This document shows, one piece after another, positions 8,441 to 16,431 of a stretch of 64,000 nt of DNA (positions within the stretch are counted from its first letter, which is position 1; each line of letters starts with the position of its first letter). The stretch lies in NCBI RefSeq assembly GCF_001643375.1, contig NZ_LSHB01000008.1, forward strand, positions 62,001 to 126,000, given 5' to 3'. The DNA is from Chryseobacterium sp. FP211-J200 (GTDB lineage: Bacteria > Bacteroidota > Bacteroidia > Flavobacteriales > Weeksellaceae). The position numbers and the translations under genes were made by a program. A model generated the notes under the pieces. That model was not told where the DNA came from, made no database searches, and saw only the letters and a list, made by a program, of their open reading frames with translations.

Positions 8441-9652
8441 ATGAATATGGAAAAAACGATTGTCTGCATCTCCTGTTATTACAAAGGTTACGACTTTATG
8501 GACGAGTGCAAAAAGCTTGGAAACAAAGTCATTCTCATCACGTCAGAAAACCTGAAAGAAAAGCCGTGGCCGTGGCACGCGATAGACGAGGTTTATTATA
8601 TGCCCGAAATAGAAGCATCGGTTTGGAATCTAGACCATTTGGTGCAAGGATTTGCTTATTTGATGAAAAACCATCAGATAGATGCCGTAATTGCTTTGGA
8701 CGATTTTGATGTGGAAAAAGCGGCAATGATTCGTGAAACTTATCGTATTCCCGGAATGGGACAGACAACGCATCGTTATTTCCGAGATAAGCTGGCAATG
8801 CGCCAACAGGCAAAGGACAACGGGATTTCCGTACCTGAATTCTCATCGATTTTCAATGATGCAAAACTGCACAAATTCACGCAGGATGTTCCCGGACCTT
8901 GGGTTTTGAAACCACGTTCCGAAGCTTCAGCCAGCGGCATCAAAAAAATAAATTCACCAGAGGAGCTTTGGCCAGCTGTGGAAAATCTTGGTGATGAACG
9001 GTATAAATTCCTTTTAGAATCCTTCAAACCCGGAGATGTTTACCACGTAGATTGTTTGGTTTACAATAAAGAAATTGTGTTTACGTGCTTTTCGAAATAC
9101 CTTTCTCCACCGATGAAAGTGTCTCACGAAGGCGGTGTTTTTCGAACCAAAACTTTAGCAAAAGATTCAGAAGAAGCAATTGGTCTGGAGAAAATCAACA
9201 AAGAAGTTCTGGATAAATTCGGGATTCAAAATGGCGCAACGCACAGTGAATATATCAGAGGAATTGACGGACAATATTACTTTCTGGAAACTTCATCTAG
9301 AGTTGGTGGTGCGCATATTCCTGATATGGTAGAAGCTGCTACAGGCGTTAATATTTGGAGAGAATGGGCAAAACTGGAAAATGCTTTATTAGATGGTGAA
9401 AAATACAAGGTTGAGGAAACTCAGAAATTATATTCAGGATTGATTGTTTCCTTGGCTAAAGAAAAACATTCTGATACAACCGACCTTCAAAACGAAGATG
9501 TCGAAAAATTCTTACCAATCGATTATCACATAGGAATTGTTTACAAGGCAACAACGGAAGAAAAAGTCCAGGAAAGATTGGATGAAGCTGCCACGATTGT
9601 TACAGAAAGAATCTTAAATATTCTACCTCCGAAAGACAAACCAACGAGCTAA
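8441..9652 (+). CDS. ATP-grasp amidoligase 1 (carbamoyl-phosphate synthase/L-amino-acid-ligase-like)
   Basis: The 403-residue protein has an N-terminal Rossmann-like pre-ATP-grasp domain (KTIVCISCYYKGYDF). The ATP-grasp fold has PWVLKPRSEASASGI near 152-166, with the ATP-contacting Lys and a small-residue loop. Near residue 281, LETSSRVGG matches the ExxxRxGG metal and phosphate motif of the ATP-grasp_4 group. Such enzymes activate a carboxylate as acyl phosphate and couple it to an amine. It is followed 78 bases later by an esterase. The start at 8441 is kept, though the internal Met at 8447 (MEKTIVC) is equally plausible. Substrates are not predictable. Confidence 0.85.
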   Translation: MNMEKTIVCISCYYKGYDFMDECKKLGNKVILITSENLKEKPWPWHAIDEVYYMPEIEASVWNLDHLVQGFAYLMKNHQIDAVIALDDFDVEKAAMIRETYRIPGMGQTTHRYFRDKLAMRQQAKDNGISVPEFSSIFNDAKLHKFTQDVPGPWVLKPRSEASASGIKKINSPEELWPAVENLGDERYKFLLESFKPGDVYHVDCLVYNKEIVFTCFSKYLSPPMKVSHEGGVFRTKTLAKDSEEAIGLEKINKEVLDKFGIQNGATHSEYIRGIDGQYYFLETSSRVGGAHIPDMVEAATGVNIWREWAKLENALLDGEKYKVEETQKLYSGLIVSLAKEKHSDTTDLQNEDVEKFLPIDYHIGIVYKATTEEKVQERLDEAATIVTERILNILPPKDKPTS

Positions 9653-9730
9653 ATTCTTGTCTTTGAGAACCTCAGACTAACAGTTCAATTAATCATTCAT
9701 CAACTATCATTTATCAATTATAAACTAGAT

Positions 9731-10444
9731 ATGCCTCAAATTACACATACAGATTATTACTCACACATCCTTGGGAAGAGCATCAAGGTAGAAGTCACGG
9801 GACATTTCGGGCTTCCTGTCATTATGTTTCCAACTTCGCAGGGTTCTTATACGCAAAATGCAGATTTCCATTTGAATGGTAGTATTTCTTGGTTCACAGA
9901 CAATGGAAAACTGAAGCTTTTCAATCTGGAAACGATTGATAATTTAAGTTTTTATAACAAAAATATTTCCGCTCACGACAGAATCAGAAAATACGAATTA
10001 TACGTTCAGTTTTTGGTTCAGGAGTTCATCCCTTACATTCAGAGAACGCATAATACGCATCGAGTTGTAGTTGCCGGCGCAAGTTTTGGCGGTTATCACG
10101 CGGCCAATTTCGCATTTAGATTTCCAGATTTGGTGTCGCATCTTTTCTGTTTGTCAGGTGCTTTTTCGATTCGAAATTTTATGGACGGAATTCAGGACGA
10201 ATTGGTTTATTTCAATTGTCCCGACGAATTTGTAAAAAATGACGAAGCTTGGAAATACAAACATATGCACATTGTCCTCAGCACTTCTGACCGCGATATT
10301 TGCTTGGAACCAACAAGAAGAATGGCAGGAATTCTCACGTCGAAAGGCATTAACCATTGGTATGACGAGCAGAAATGGATAGACCACGATTGGGTACTTT
10401 GGAGAATGGTTTTCCCGAAATTCATTGGAAGATTTTTTGGGTAA
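9731..10444 (+). CDS. Esterase-family alpha/beta-hydrolase
   Basis: The 237-residue protein resembles the putative-esterase family, with the nucleophile elbow G116-A-S118-F-G. The late segment KWIDHDWVLWR near 216-226 supplies the probable catalytic His, and an Asp in STSDRDICLEP may be the acid. No signal peptide is seen, so it should be cytosolic. It lies between the first and second ATP-grasp genes, ahead of the toxin-like insertion. In this setting it might hydrolyse or transfer an ester or thioester intermediate of the pathway, which is inference. It is not closely similar in layout to the esterase at 5130, which has an extra N-terminal domain. Confidence 0.8.
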   Translation: MPQITHTDYYSHILGKSIKVEVTGHFGLPVIMFPTSQGSYTQNADFHLNGSISWFTDNGKLKLFNLETIDNLSFYNKNISAHDRIRKYELYVQFLVQEFIPYIQRTHNTHRVVVAGASFGGYHAANFAFRFPDLVSHLFCLSGAFSIRNFMDGIQDELVYFNCPDEFVKNDEAWKYKHMHIVLSTSDRDICLEPTRRMAGILTSKGINHWYDEQKWIDHDWVLWRMVFPKFIGRFFG

Positions 10445-10540
10445 ACTATACATTAATCAAACAATATTAATCTCGAACATATTTTATTGTAGTACTAAAT
10501 CTTTATCAAAATACATCAAATCAAAAACACACAAAAAATT

Positions 10541-12016
10541 ATGGCTGGTGGAAAAATAATTAGAATAACCGGTGGAACAAGTACTATAGAATGTGAATCT
10601 TACAATGTCTTTTGCGAGAATTTTTATATGTCAGCAGGTGGAAAATCTTCTTTTACGGCTGATGGCGGAATTTATTTTGGAGAACCTCAAGAACCAACAA
10701 CTGGAGGAAAATATATCATAAAAGGATATTGGACGGATGAAAAAGACAATAGAATTACCGAGGCTTTGCTTGGTGAGACTGTGAAATTTCATGTGGAAAC
10801 CCAAGACATCCCCGATGGCAAAACCATCCGGATGATTCTTTTTGATGATGACATCCATAAATCTGAGTCTGATAGCAACAATGGCAACGATCAAGTTCCA
10901 CTATATCCTTTCTATAAGGGTAAAAAGCCTACCGAATATAACGAATCTCAGGAAACCGCCGTGCAGAATAACAAAGCCGTTAAAACAATTGTACTTGGGG
11001 AATATTTTTCTTGGTTAGCTGCTCAGGAAGAAGATAAAATGGTAGAATTATTTTTCACTTGTTCTTATGAAGACCAAAAAGAAGATCTGCCCATACAGTT
11101 TCACGATTATCGACAGGTAAAAGGTCTGCCAAAAATTATTTTTGTAAACGGACAATGGCGATTGGCAAAATATTCTTTTGGAGAAATGGTAGGACCTACA
11201 AAACCGAAAAAGCCTTATTGGTATGATGGAGATGAGATGATTAATAGCGCAAAAGATTATTTTTTAATATCAGACATCTTTAAACTTAGAAATCAAAAAC
11301 TTAAAAATGAAGAAATAGAGAATAAAAACTTTATTTTATATTACGATGGCTCCTCTTATGCAGGGGGAGACCAAAGCGGGTCCGACAGATTTGCAAACGG
11401 AAGACAATTTGCCCAGGAAAATTTTGAAGAAATAACAAACGGATTAGGAGGAAACGAAGTTTACTTAATTTCTCATAGCGAGGGCGGGGCTTATGCAGCA
11501 GGAATGGCGGATTACCTATATGAAAAAGGAATCAAAATAGGTGAGCATATATTGCTTTCAACAGATGAAGCCAACGAATTTTCCATTAATCCTGAAATCC
11601 CAAGTTACCAGCTGACCTATATGTATTTTGCTTCTAAAAGCGATATTTCGCCATATTTGCTCACACCGGAAGTTGGCTCGTTGAAGTTATCTTACAGATC
11701 GTGGGGAGGCTATTATGCTGTTATAGATTGGGTTGTTGGTGAGCATATAGTTAGAGGTGTAAAAAAAGCAGGGATTGTAAGAAAAAATGATTTAGATTGG
11801 CAGGGATTGCACGGGAATACCAATGATATAAGTATATTTAATGAAATTGGAGATTTAAAAAATGTTACATATCACGAAGCGGTTGGGGTCGGTAATGATG
11901 GAGAGCCATATTCAGGAATAGGCCAGTCTGCAACACCATACCATACTATATTTTATAAAATAGATGACCAGTATATATCTTTAAACTGTCCTCCGATCTC
12001 TAAAATTAGCAAATAA
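10541..12016 (+). CDS. Putative polymorphic toxin/T6SS-type effector with lipase-like alpha/beta-hydrolase domain
   Basis: The 491-residue protein has no signal peptide. It begins with a ~50-residue Gly/Thr-rich segment (KIIRITGGTSTIE and FTADGGIYFGEP) of a type I associate with Bacteroidota secreted toxins, recalled rather than searched. An Ig-like region at about 55-110 (VKFHVETQDIPDGKTIRM) follows. The C-terminal half (~270-491) has an alpha/beta-hydrolase elbow S311-H-S313-E-G-G, with a preceding strand NEVYLI, typical of lipases. Its stop overlaps the start of a small membrane protein (ATG at 12016), the arrangement of a toxin with its immunity gene. It interrupts the amidoligase cluster. 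A role in peptide modification instead of toxicity cannot be excluded. Confidence 0.6.
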   Translation: MAGGKIIRITGGTSTIECESYNVFCENFYMSAGGKSSFTADGGIYFGEPQEPTTGGKYIIKGYWTDEKDNRITEALLGETVKFHVETQDIPDGKTIRMILFDDDIHKSESDSNNGNDQVPLYPFYKGKKPTEYNESQETAVQNNKAVKTIVLGEYFSWLAAQEEDKMVELFFTCSYEDQKEDLPIQFHDYRQVKGLPKIIFVNGQWRLAKYSFGEMVGPTKPKKPYWYDGDEMINSAKDYFLISDIFKLRNQKLKNEEIENKNFILYYDGSSYAGGDQSGSDRFANGRQFAQENFEEITNGLGGNEVYLISHSEGGAYAAGMADYLYEKGIKIGEHILLSTDEANEFSINPEIPSYQLTYMYFASKSDISPYLLTPEVGSLKLSYRSWGGYYAVIDWVVGEHIVRGVKKAGIVRKNDLDWQGLHGNTNDISIFNEIGDLKNVTYHEAVGVGNDGEPYSGIGQSATPYHTIFYKIDDQYISLNCPPISKISK

Positions 12017-12456
12017 TGAAAAGAAAACATATCATCATCATAGTAGTAGCTGTAATTATAGGGTTAATATACTTATATGTTTTAGCATTGGGATATGGTG
12101 GAGGTAAAGCTGTAAGACCTGTTAAACCAACAAAAGAAATAATTAGTTTGAAAAAAGAAATTCAAAAAGAGGTAAACAGCGAATCAGTTAGCATACGGTC
12201 TCCAAGAAATTACGAATTAGATAATTGCAATAAACATGGGTTTCAACAACAATATTTACAGATTCATATTGATAATGACTTATTAAAAAATAATGAGGCA
12301 CTTAAAAATTACGCAACCTCTGTAAACAAAAGACTACAAAAAATATTTCCATATGACAAAAATTGTTATGATAGTGTGATTATAAAAGCACAATATTTCG
12401 ATAAGTTTATGGACAGCACTATAAATAAAAGGTATTCTTTTCCTATGATAAAATAA
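12016..12456 (+). CDS. Small membrane-anchored protein, putative immunity protein (intact copy)
   Basis: The 146-residue protein has an N-terminal helix of about 20 hydrophobic residues after MKRKH, then a ~115-residue soluble domain that should face the periplasm. It has two Cys residues (near 72 and 117) that could form a disulfide. No known family is recognised. Its ATG at 12016 overlaps the stop region of the lipase-like toxin gene, and a diverged second copy follows directly. This toxin-then-small-membrane-protein order and tandem duplication are typical of immunity genes guarding against periplasmic lipase effectors. Base composition is very AT-rich compared with the flanking ligase genes. 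Confidence 0.55.
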   Translation: MKRKHIIIIVVAVIIGLIYLYVLALGYGGGKAVRPVKPTKEIISLKKEIQKEVNSESVSIRSPRNYELDNCNKHGFQQQYLQIHIDNDLLKNNEALKNYATSVNKRLQKIFPYDKNCYDSVIIKAQYFDKFMDSTINKRYSFPMIK

Positions 12457-12474
12457 ATATTATCTAACAGGAAA

Positions 12475-12535
12475 ATAAAATAGATGACCAGTATATATCT
12501 GTAAACTGTCCGCCAATCTCTAAAATTAGCAAATA
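12475..12535 (+). pseudogene. Duplicated 3' tail of the lipase-like toxin gene
   Basis: These 61 bases repeat the last 20 codons or so of the toxin gene (around 11955-12015), encoding KIDDQYISVNCPPISKISK and a stop, with a few substitutions. The copy lies exactly 520 bases downstream of the original and directly before the second immunity-like copy. It marks a tandem duplication or a recombination scar, and is too short to be a gene. Confidence 0.85.
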
Positions 12536-12973
12536 ATGAAAAGAAAACATATCATCATCATAGTAGTAGCTGTAATTATAGGGTTAATATAATTATATGT
12601 TTTAGCATTGGGATATGGCGGGGGTAAAGCTGTAAGACCTGTAGAACGAACAAAGGAATTAATTAGTTTAAAATATGAAATAAAAAAAGAAGTACAGAGT
12701 GAAACAGTTAGTATAGATGTTCCTAGAAATTATCAGTTAGAAAATTGTGACAAATATAAATATCAAGAAGAAGTATTAATCTATATAAATAATGATTCTC
12801 TAAAAAAAGAACATATCCTTAATAATTATGTTTTATCAATAAACAAACGATTACAAAAAATATTTCCGTATGACAAAAATTGTTATGACAGTGTTGTCAT
12901 TCAAACACAATACTTCGATAAGGCTATGGACAGCACTATAAATAAAAGGTATTCTTTTCCTATGATAAAATAA
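12536..12973 (+). pseudogene. Second immunity-like gene copy, interrupted by a nonsense codon
   Basis: This copy starts with an ATG at 12536 and the same MKRKHIIIIVVAVIIGLI leader as the gene at 12016, but codon 19 is TAA at 12590-12592 where the intact copy has TAC. After the stop the frame stays open to 12973, encoding 121 residues clearly homologous to but diverged from the first copy (KAVRPVERTKELISLKYEIKKEVQ, ending NKRYSFPMIK identically). A TTG at 12608 could restart a version lacking the membrane anchor. The stop may be genuine inactivation or a one-base sequencing error. Confidence 0.75.
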
Positions 12974-13083
12974 ATAATAAAAGACTTAAAAAAACAAACA
13001 TATTAAAATAGTTTAGCAATTTAAAATTTACACAATAAGTAAGATAAATATTTTTAAATAACAAACAAAACATATTCAACTTC

Positions 13084-13108
13084 AGACTTCCGACATCGGG
13101 CTTCTGAC
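13084..13108. repeat. Heptanucleotide tandem repeat, copy 2
   Basis: Units AGACTTC CGACATC GGGCTTC TGAC lie 15 bases upstream of the second ATP-grasp gene, in the same orientation and position as copy 1 before the first ATP-grasp gene. Confidence 0.7.
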
Positions 13109-13122
13109 AAAACAAAAAAATT

Positions 13123-14073
13123 ATGGCAAAAAAAATTGGAATTTTATTCGGAATGGAAGACACTTTTCCGTGGGCATTCATTGACAAAGTTAATGAGCTT
13201 GGAAAGGGCGAATACATCGCAGAACCTGTTCAAATCGATAAACTGGAACAAGGCGCAGATTACGGTTATGCTGTGATCATCGACAGAATTTCGCAAGACG
13301 TTCCGTTCTACAGAGCTTATCTCAAGAATGCGGCGGTTAGCGGAACTTATGTGATCAACAACCCCTTTTGGTGGAGCGCAGATGAGAAATTCTTCAACAA
13401 TGCTTTAATGCTGCAAATCGGAATTCCATTGCCTAAGACAGTGTTGCTTCCTTCATATGAAAGACCGACCAATACGTCAGAAACTTCATTCAGAAACCTC
13501 AAATTTCCACACGATTGGGAATATATTTTCGATTATGTAGGATTTCCGGCTTATATGAAACCTCACGACGGTGGCGGCTGGAGAAATGTTTATCGTGTGG
13601 AAAGTCCAGAAGATATGTGGGCAAAACACGCTGAGACAGAGCAATTGGTAATGATGGTGCAGGAAGAAATTATTTTCGAGGATTATTACCGCGTGTATTG
13701 TTTAGGCAGAAAGTACGTTCATATTATGCCTTACGAACCGAGAAATCCGCACCATTTACGATATGCAACAACGCATCAAACCGAAGGTAAAGAACTTGAA
13801 GCATTATTAAAAACCATCACAGATTACACGTTAAAAATGAATGAAGCTTTGGGCTACGATTTCAACACAGTGGAATTTGCTGTGAGAGACGGCATTCCTT
13901 ACGCCATTGATTTCTGTAATCCTGCGCCAGATGCCGACAAAAATTCTGTGGGAGAAGAAAACTTTGCTTGGATTGTAGAACATTCTGCAAAATTGGCCAT
14001 CGAAAAAGCAAAAGATTACAAACCAGGAAAAGTGAATATCAACTGGGGGAAATTTGTGACCAATAAACTTTAA
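13123..14073 (+). CDS. ATP-grasp amidoligase 2 (RimK-like)
   Basis: The 316-residue protein looks like a RimK/D-Ala-D-Ala-ligase-type ATP-grasp enzyme. It has a N-terminal domain (KKIGILFGMEDTFPWAFID), an ATP-binding segment GFPAYMKPHDGGGWRNVY near 141-158 with the conserved Lys and Gly-rich loop, and VEFAVRDGIPYAIDFCNPAPDADK near 248-271, carrying the metal-binding Asp/Asn set. It follows the toxin/immunity insertion and precedes the GCS2 ligase. The expected chemistry is ATP-dependent amide bond formation. Acceptor and donor are unknown. It differs in architecture from the ATP-grasp proteins at 8441 and 16432, so three separate condensations are plausible. Confidence 0.8.
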   Translation: MAKKIGILFGMEDTFPWAFIDKVNELGKGEYIAEPVQIDKLEQGADYGYAVIIDRISQDVPFYRAYLKNAAVSGTYVINNPFWWSADEKFFNNALMLQIGIPLPKTVLLPSYERPTNTSETSFRNLKFPHDWEYIFDYVGFPAYMKPHDGGGWRNVYRVESPEDMWAKHAETEQLVMMVQEEIIFEDYYRVYCLGRKYVHIMPYEPRNPHHLRYATTHQTEGKELEALLKTITDYTLKMNEALGYDFNTVEFAVRDGIPYAIDFCNPAPDADKNSVGEENFAWIVEHSAKLAIEKAKDYKPGKVNINWGKFVTNKL

Positions 14074-14091
14074 AACTTAAATACTATTTAT

Positions 14092-14197
14092 GGCAGCTTA
14101 ATCCGCCTTCCGATCCCAATCTTTTTTGCATACGATTTTGGTTTTAATAGAACTCGAGTCCAAGCAAAAAAGGATTTCCGCTCAAGTCGGGCTGCTG
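14092..14197 (+). repeat. Dispersed inverted-end element, copy A (GGCAGC subfamily)
   Basis: The left part contains GGCAGCTTAATCCGCC and ATCTTTTTTGC. The right part contains GCAAAAAAGGATTTCCGCTC and ends CGGGCTGCTG, so the inner and outer ends are partly complementary. The right 32 bases match copy D at 56071-56203 almost perfectly. It fills most of the spacer between the ATP-grasp and GCS2 genes. Confidence 0.8.
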
Positions 14198-14267
14198 TAA
14201 TTCAATGTTAAAAAACTAAAAACACAAACTAACTACTAACTAACTTTAACTAACAAACACAAATACT

Positions 14268-15371
14268 ATGCACAGATTTACGATAGGTGTAGAAGAAGAA
14301 TATCAAATCATAGACGCCGAAACGCGGGATCTGGTCTCGCACGTTTCAAAGATAATAGAAGGTGGGAAAGCTGTTCTAAGTGAAAACTTAAAACACGAGA
14401 TGCACGAATCTGTTGTCGAAATGGAAACAGGAATCTGCGAAAATATCCAGCAAGCGCGCCAGGAACTCACCGACCTCCGAAGACATCTTGTGAAAACTGC
14501 TCACGACCAAGGTTTGCGGGTTTCCGGTGGCGGAACGCATCCCTTTTCTCATTGGAAAGACAATGTCATCACAAAAGATGCACGTTACGACAAAATCGTG
14601 AGTGATATGGGAGACGTTGCAAGGTCCAACTTAATTTTTGGGCTGCACGTTCACATCGGAATTCCGGATCGTGAAGAAGGAATCAGAATTCAGAATGTAA
14701 TGCGTTATTTCTTACCTCACGTTTACGCCTTGTCTACCAATTCGCCGTTTTGGGTTGGAAGATTGACTGGTTTCAAATCTTACAGACAGGAAGTTTTCGC
14801 CAAGTTTCCAAGAACCGGATTGCCAAGTTATTTTGGAAGCGTTGCAGAATTTGATGCCTATGTAAACTTGATGGTAAAAACGGGAACGATTGACAACGCC
14901 AAAAAGATCTGGTGGGATTTGCGTGTTCATCCCTTCTACCCGACCATCGAATTTAGAATCTGTGATATGCCGATGACGATCGACGAAACTGTTTGTCTTG
15001 CCGCAATAATGCAAGCTCTAGTAGCGAAAATTTACAAAATGCATCAGCAAAATACGAGTTACAGAAGTTACAGAAGACTGTTATTGACAGAAAATAAATG
15101 GCGCGCCTCAAAAGACGGAATCGATGCACATCTGATCGACTTTGGGAAAGAAGCAAGCGTTCCATATCGTGACCTTTTGGAAGAATTATTACTTTTCATT
15201 GATGATGTTGTGGATGATCTAGGTTGCAGAAAAGAAGTGGAATATGCAAGAGAGATCTGCAAGATGGGAACAGGCGCAGACCGTCAATTGAAAGTCTTCA
15301 ACGAGAGTGGTGGCGACTTGAAAAAAGTCGTGGATTATATGATTTATGAGACCGAGAAAGGATTGATCTAA
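14268..15371 (+). CDS. GCS2/YbdK-family carboxylate-amine ligase
   Basis: The 367-residue protein is a clear member of the GCS2 family (glutamine-synthetase fold, YbdK-type). It has the N-terminal FTIGVEEEYQIID, with metal-binding Glu residues, VVEMETGICEN near 44-54, GGGTHPF near 86-92, LHVHIGIPD near 126-134, and EFRICDMPMT near 227-236. Family members form gamma-glutamyl amides such as glutamate-cysteine from ATP, a glutamate-like carboxylate and an amine. The length is typical. It lies between the RimK-like ligase and the glutamine amidotransferase. The product in this cluster is unknown, and a simple gamma-glutamylcysteine synthetase role is an alternative. Confidence 0.9.
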   Translation: MHRFTIGVEEEYQIIDAETRDLVSHVSKIIEGGKAVLSENLKHEMHESVVEMETGICENIQQARQELTDLRRHLVKTAHDQGLRVSGGGTHPFSHWKDNVITKDARYDKIVSDMGDVARSNLIFGLHVHIGIPDREEGIRIQNVMRYFLPHVYALSTNSPFWVGRLTGFKSYRQEVFAKFPRTGLPSYFGSVAEFDAYVNLMVKTGTIDNAKKIWWDLRVHPFYPTIEFRICDMPMTIDETVCLAAIMQALVAKIYKMHQQNTSYRSYRRLLLTENKWRASKDGIDAHLIDFGKEASVPYRDLLEELLLFIDDVVDDLGCRKEVEYAREICKMGTGADRQLKVFNESGGDLKKVVDYMIYETEKGLI

Positions 15372-15444
15372 TTGAAAACTAATGATTTCGATTTTTCAGT
15401 TAAAATTACCTCAAATTTAAAATTCTTAATTTTGTAGAAAATTT

Positions 15445-16287
15445 ATGAATATGAGTAAAAATGATGTAAGAATTGCGCTTTTGGATATGAATAACAACCA
15501 TCCGAATCAAGGGATGCGCAATATTAAAGAATTATCTCAAGCTTTTCAGAAGCAATCTGATGATAATGTTTCGGTAGAGATCTTCGACGTTCGTTACAAA
15601 GACGAGATGCCAAATATTGGTGATTTTGATATATTTTTATCTTCAGGAGGACCAGGAAATCCGCATCGTGAAGGTTATGACTGGGAAAATAAATATGCTG
15701 ATTTCTTAGACCAAATTTGGAATCACAACAAGAAAAGTGAACAGAAAAAATACGCGTTTCTAATTTGTCATTCTTTCCAATTGGCAGTGATCCATTTTGG
15801 AATTGCGAATGTTTGCAAGAGAAGATCCTATTCTTTCGGCGTGATGCCAATCCACAAATCTGAAGATGGCGAGAAAGAATTCTTGTTCAAAAATCTTCCA
15901 GATCCTTTCTATGCGGTAGATTCCAGAGGTTACCAATGCATTGAACCAAATCAGGAAAAAATTGACGAATTAGGAATGAAAGTAGTGGCTTTGGAAAAAT
16001 ACCGTCCAACTGTTCACCTGGAAAGAGCATTGATGGCCGTTCGTTTTTCTGATGAGATCTTCGGAACGCAGTTTCATCCGGAAGCAGACCCAACTGGATT
16101 TGTGAAGAATCTTGAAGACGCAAAAAATAAAACGGCGATGATTGAAACCTTCGGCATGGAAAAATATCTGGAAACCATCGACAGAATGAATGACGACGAC
16201 AAAATCGTTTTGACACAAGCGCAGATCGTTCCCAGATTTTTAAAATTCGCTTCTGAGCAGATCACCAAGAATTTAGCTTACAGTTAG
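15445..16287 (+). CDS. Class I glutamine amidotransferase-like protein
   Basis: The 280-residue protein has a class I GATase fold: FDIFLSSGGPGNP near 53-65 as oxyanion loop, ICHSFQLA with nucleophile Cys108, and FGTQFHPEADPTG with His211 and Glu213 completing the triad. A C-terminal extension of ~65 residues, ending ITKNLAYS, is unlike stand-alone TrpG or GuaA domains. It could supply ammonia from glutamine to an amidating ligase, or hydrolyse a gamma-glutamyl bond like gamma-Glu hydrolases of the fold. It lies 73 bases after the GCS2 gene. The intact triad argues for an active enzyme. Confidence 0.85.
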   Translation: MNMSKNDVRIALLDMNNNHPNQGMRNIKELSQAFQKQSDDNVSVEIFDVRYKDEMPNIGDFDIFLSSGGPGNPHREGYDWENKYADFLDQIWNHNKKSEQKKYAFLICHSFQLAVIHFGIANVCKRRSYSFGVMPIHKSEDGEKEFLFKNLPDPFYAVDSRGYQCIEPNQEKIDELGMKVVALEKYRPTVHLERALMAVRFSDEIFGTQFHPEADPTGFVKNLEDAKNKTAMIETFGMEKYLETIDRMNDDDKIVLTQAQIVPRFLKFASEQITKNLAYS

Positions 16288-16410
16288 ATTTTAACGCAAA
16301 GTCGCAAATGTTTTTTTTCAAATAATATTGTAGAAGGTCGCGAACCGAAGCTCCGAAAATTTGCGACTTTCAACATTATACTAAATAAAATTTTTCCGCC
16401 TTTGCGATAA
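16288..16410. repeat. AACGCAAAGTCGCAAA-type intergenic repeat
   Basis: The spacer contains TTTTAACGCAAAGTCGCAAA followed by a T run, and later TTTGCGACTTT, which is complementary to the AAAGTCGCAAA core, so a long hairpin is possible. A related sequence lies at 45050. Confidence 0.55.
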
Positions 16411-16431
16411 TTTAAAAATATACTTCAAACT

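Noticed and set aside
12608-12973. Independent 121-residue gene starting at TTG
   Set aside because: It is the rest of the duplicated immunity-like gene after its nonsense codon; listed as part of the pseudogene instead.
8401-13108. The two heptanucleotide repeats as target-site duplications of a transposon covering the toxin block
   Set aside because: They do not bracket the toxin block itself, since copy 1 lies two genes upstream, and the same repeat occurs beside unrelated genes.
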